From Verrucomicrobia bacterium UBA1727 (lineage in GTDB: Bacteria; Verrucomicrobiota; Kiritimatiellia; RFP12; UBA1067): a stretch of DNA of 6,100 nt. The notes beneath the pieces are model-generated. The model did not search any database. It saw only the letters and a list, made by a program, of their open reading frames with translations, and had not been told where the DNA came from. Of this stretch, positions 5,975 through 6,100 are shown piece by piece. Made by a program: the position numbers and the translations under genes. The DNA is taken from NCBI GenBank assembly GCA_002315875.1, contig DCIL01000090.1, forward strand, positions 27,088 to 33,187. Reading direction: 5' to 3'. Each line of letters opens with the position of its first letter. Within the stretch, counting starts at the first letter, position 1.

Positions 5975-6100
5975 TGTTACAGAGTGCACTCGTAGGGAAG
6001 AAGGTCACTATTTTGTTTGTTCTTGATCATTTGATGATATCAGGATGCGGAATGAGCGTAGCGAATGAGCATCCGGGTGGAGAAGCTCCGGTGTGCGGTG
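5975..6100. other. Non-coding tail with no recognised gene
   Basis: From the end of the 25-nt array to the window edge there is no open frame of useful length. A short AT-rich patch (about 6011-6040) contains TTGATCAT and the palindrome TGATATCA; it could hold a promoter for a gene beyond the window, but no pair of elements at good spacing is clear. The right inverted-repeat arm and a small GGAG-AAG-CTCC stem (6079-6089) lie at the end. Confidence 0.5.
6047..6068 (-). repeat. Right arm of a 22-nt inverted repeat pair
   Basis: Reverse complement of 5687-5708 with three transitions. It forms the loop of a local hairpin: GGATGC at 6043-6048 can pair with GCATCC at 6069-6074, overlapping the arm's first two bases. 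Together the arms enclose about 340 nt dominated by the 25-nt array. I see no target-site duplication and no transposase gene. Confidence 0.75.

Noticed and set aside
6011..6048. Promoter in the AT-rich patch near the window end
   Set aside because: TTGATC and TATCAG-like hexamers can be picked out, but the spacing is poor and no downstream gene is visible.

Overview
The window is a piece of bacterial chromosome, about 57-60% GC by eye, with all recognised genes on the + strand. It falls into two parts: a tightly packed run of four genes (1-4255), then a single unusual gene set among long low-complexity tandem repeats (4256-6100). The source organism cannot be fixed from this sequence. A uronate-pathway reductase next to a secreted alpha-L-rhamnosidase suggests a plant- or mucus-polysaccharide user. 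Weak or absent Shine-Dalgarno sequences are compatible with several phyla, including the Bacteroidota and the Verrucomicrobiota-Lentisphaerota-Kiritimatiellota group. That placement is a low-confidence inference.

Region 1-4255. The 3' half of an SDR oxidoreductase (best match the uxuB-type D-mannonate oxidoreductase) ends in TGATG, sharing one base with the start of rlmB (23S rRNA Gm2251 methyltransferase, TrmH/SpoU family). The end of rlmB overlaps by 11 nt the GTG start of a complete XerD-type tyrosine recombinase with all six catalytic residues. Seven bases after the xerD stop comes a secreted GH78 alpha-L-rhamnosidase of 716 aa with its four expected acidic active-site residues. The spacing implies one transcript mixing housekeeping (rlmB, xerD) and carbohydrate genes (uxuB, rhamnosidase). 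The two carbohydrate genes would fit breakdown of rhamnose- and uronate-containing polysaccharides such as rhamnogalacturonan.

Region 4256-6100. After the rhamnosidase, a 14-nt doublet leads into 45 uninterrupted tetranucleotide units (TCAG or TTAG, one TCCG). The array ends exactly at the first base of a possible GTG start of a 325-aa protein with HEAT-like repeats, a CxxC...CxxC zinc-binding module and a C-terminal PD-(D/E)XK nuclease-like domain. A second candidate start lies 48 nt inside, with a good Shine-Dalgarno sequence. Three more unrelated arrays follow: 14/15-nt units that begin in the nuclease stop codon, five 20-nt units, and ten 24-25-nt units. The last array lies between two copies of a 22-nt sequence in inverted orientation (19 of 22 matching). 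No gene is seen in 5448-6100.

The part most worth a second look is this second region: an uncharacterised HEAT/zinc/nuclease protein flanked by four tandem-repeat families of different period. A defence, repair or phase-variable role is possible but is not shown by the sequence.
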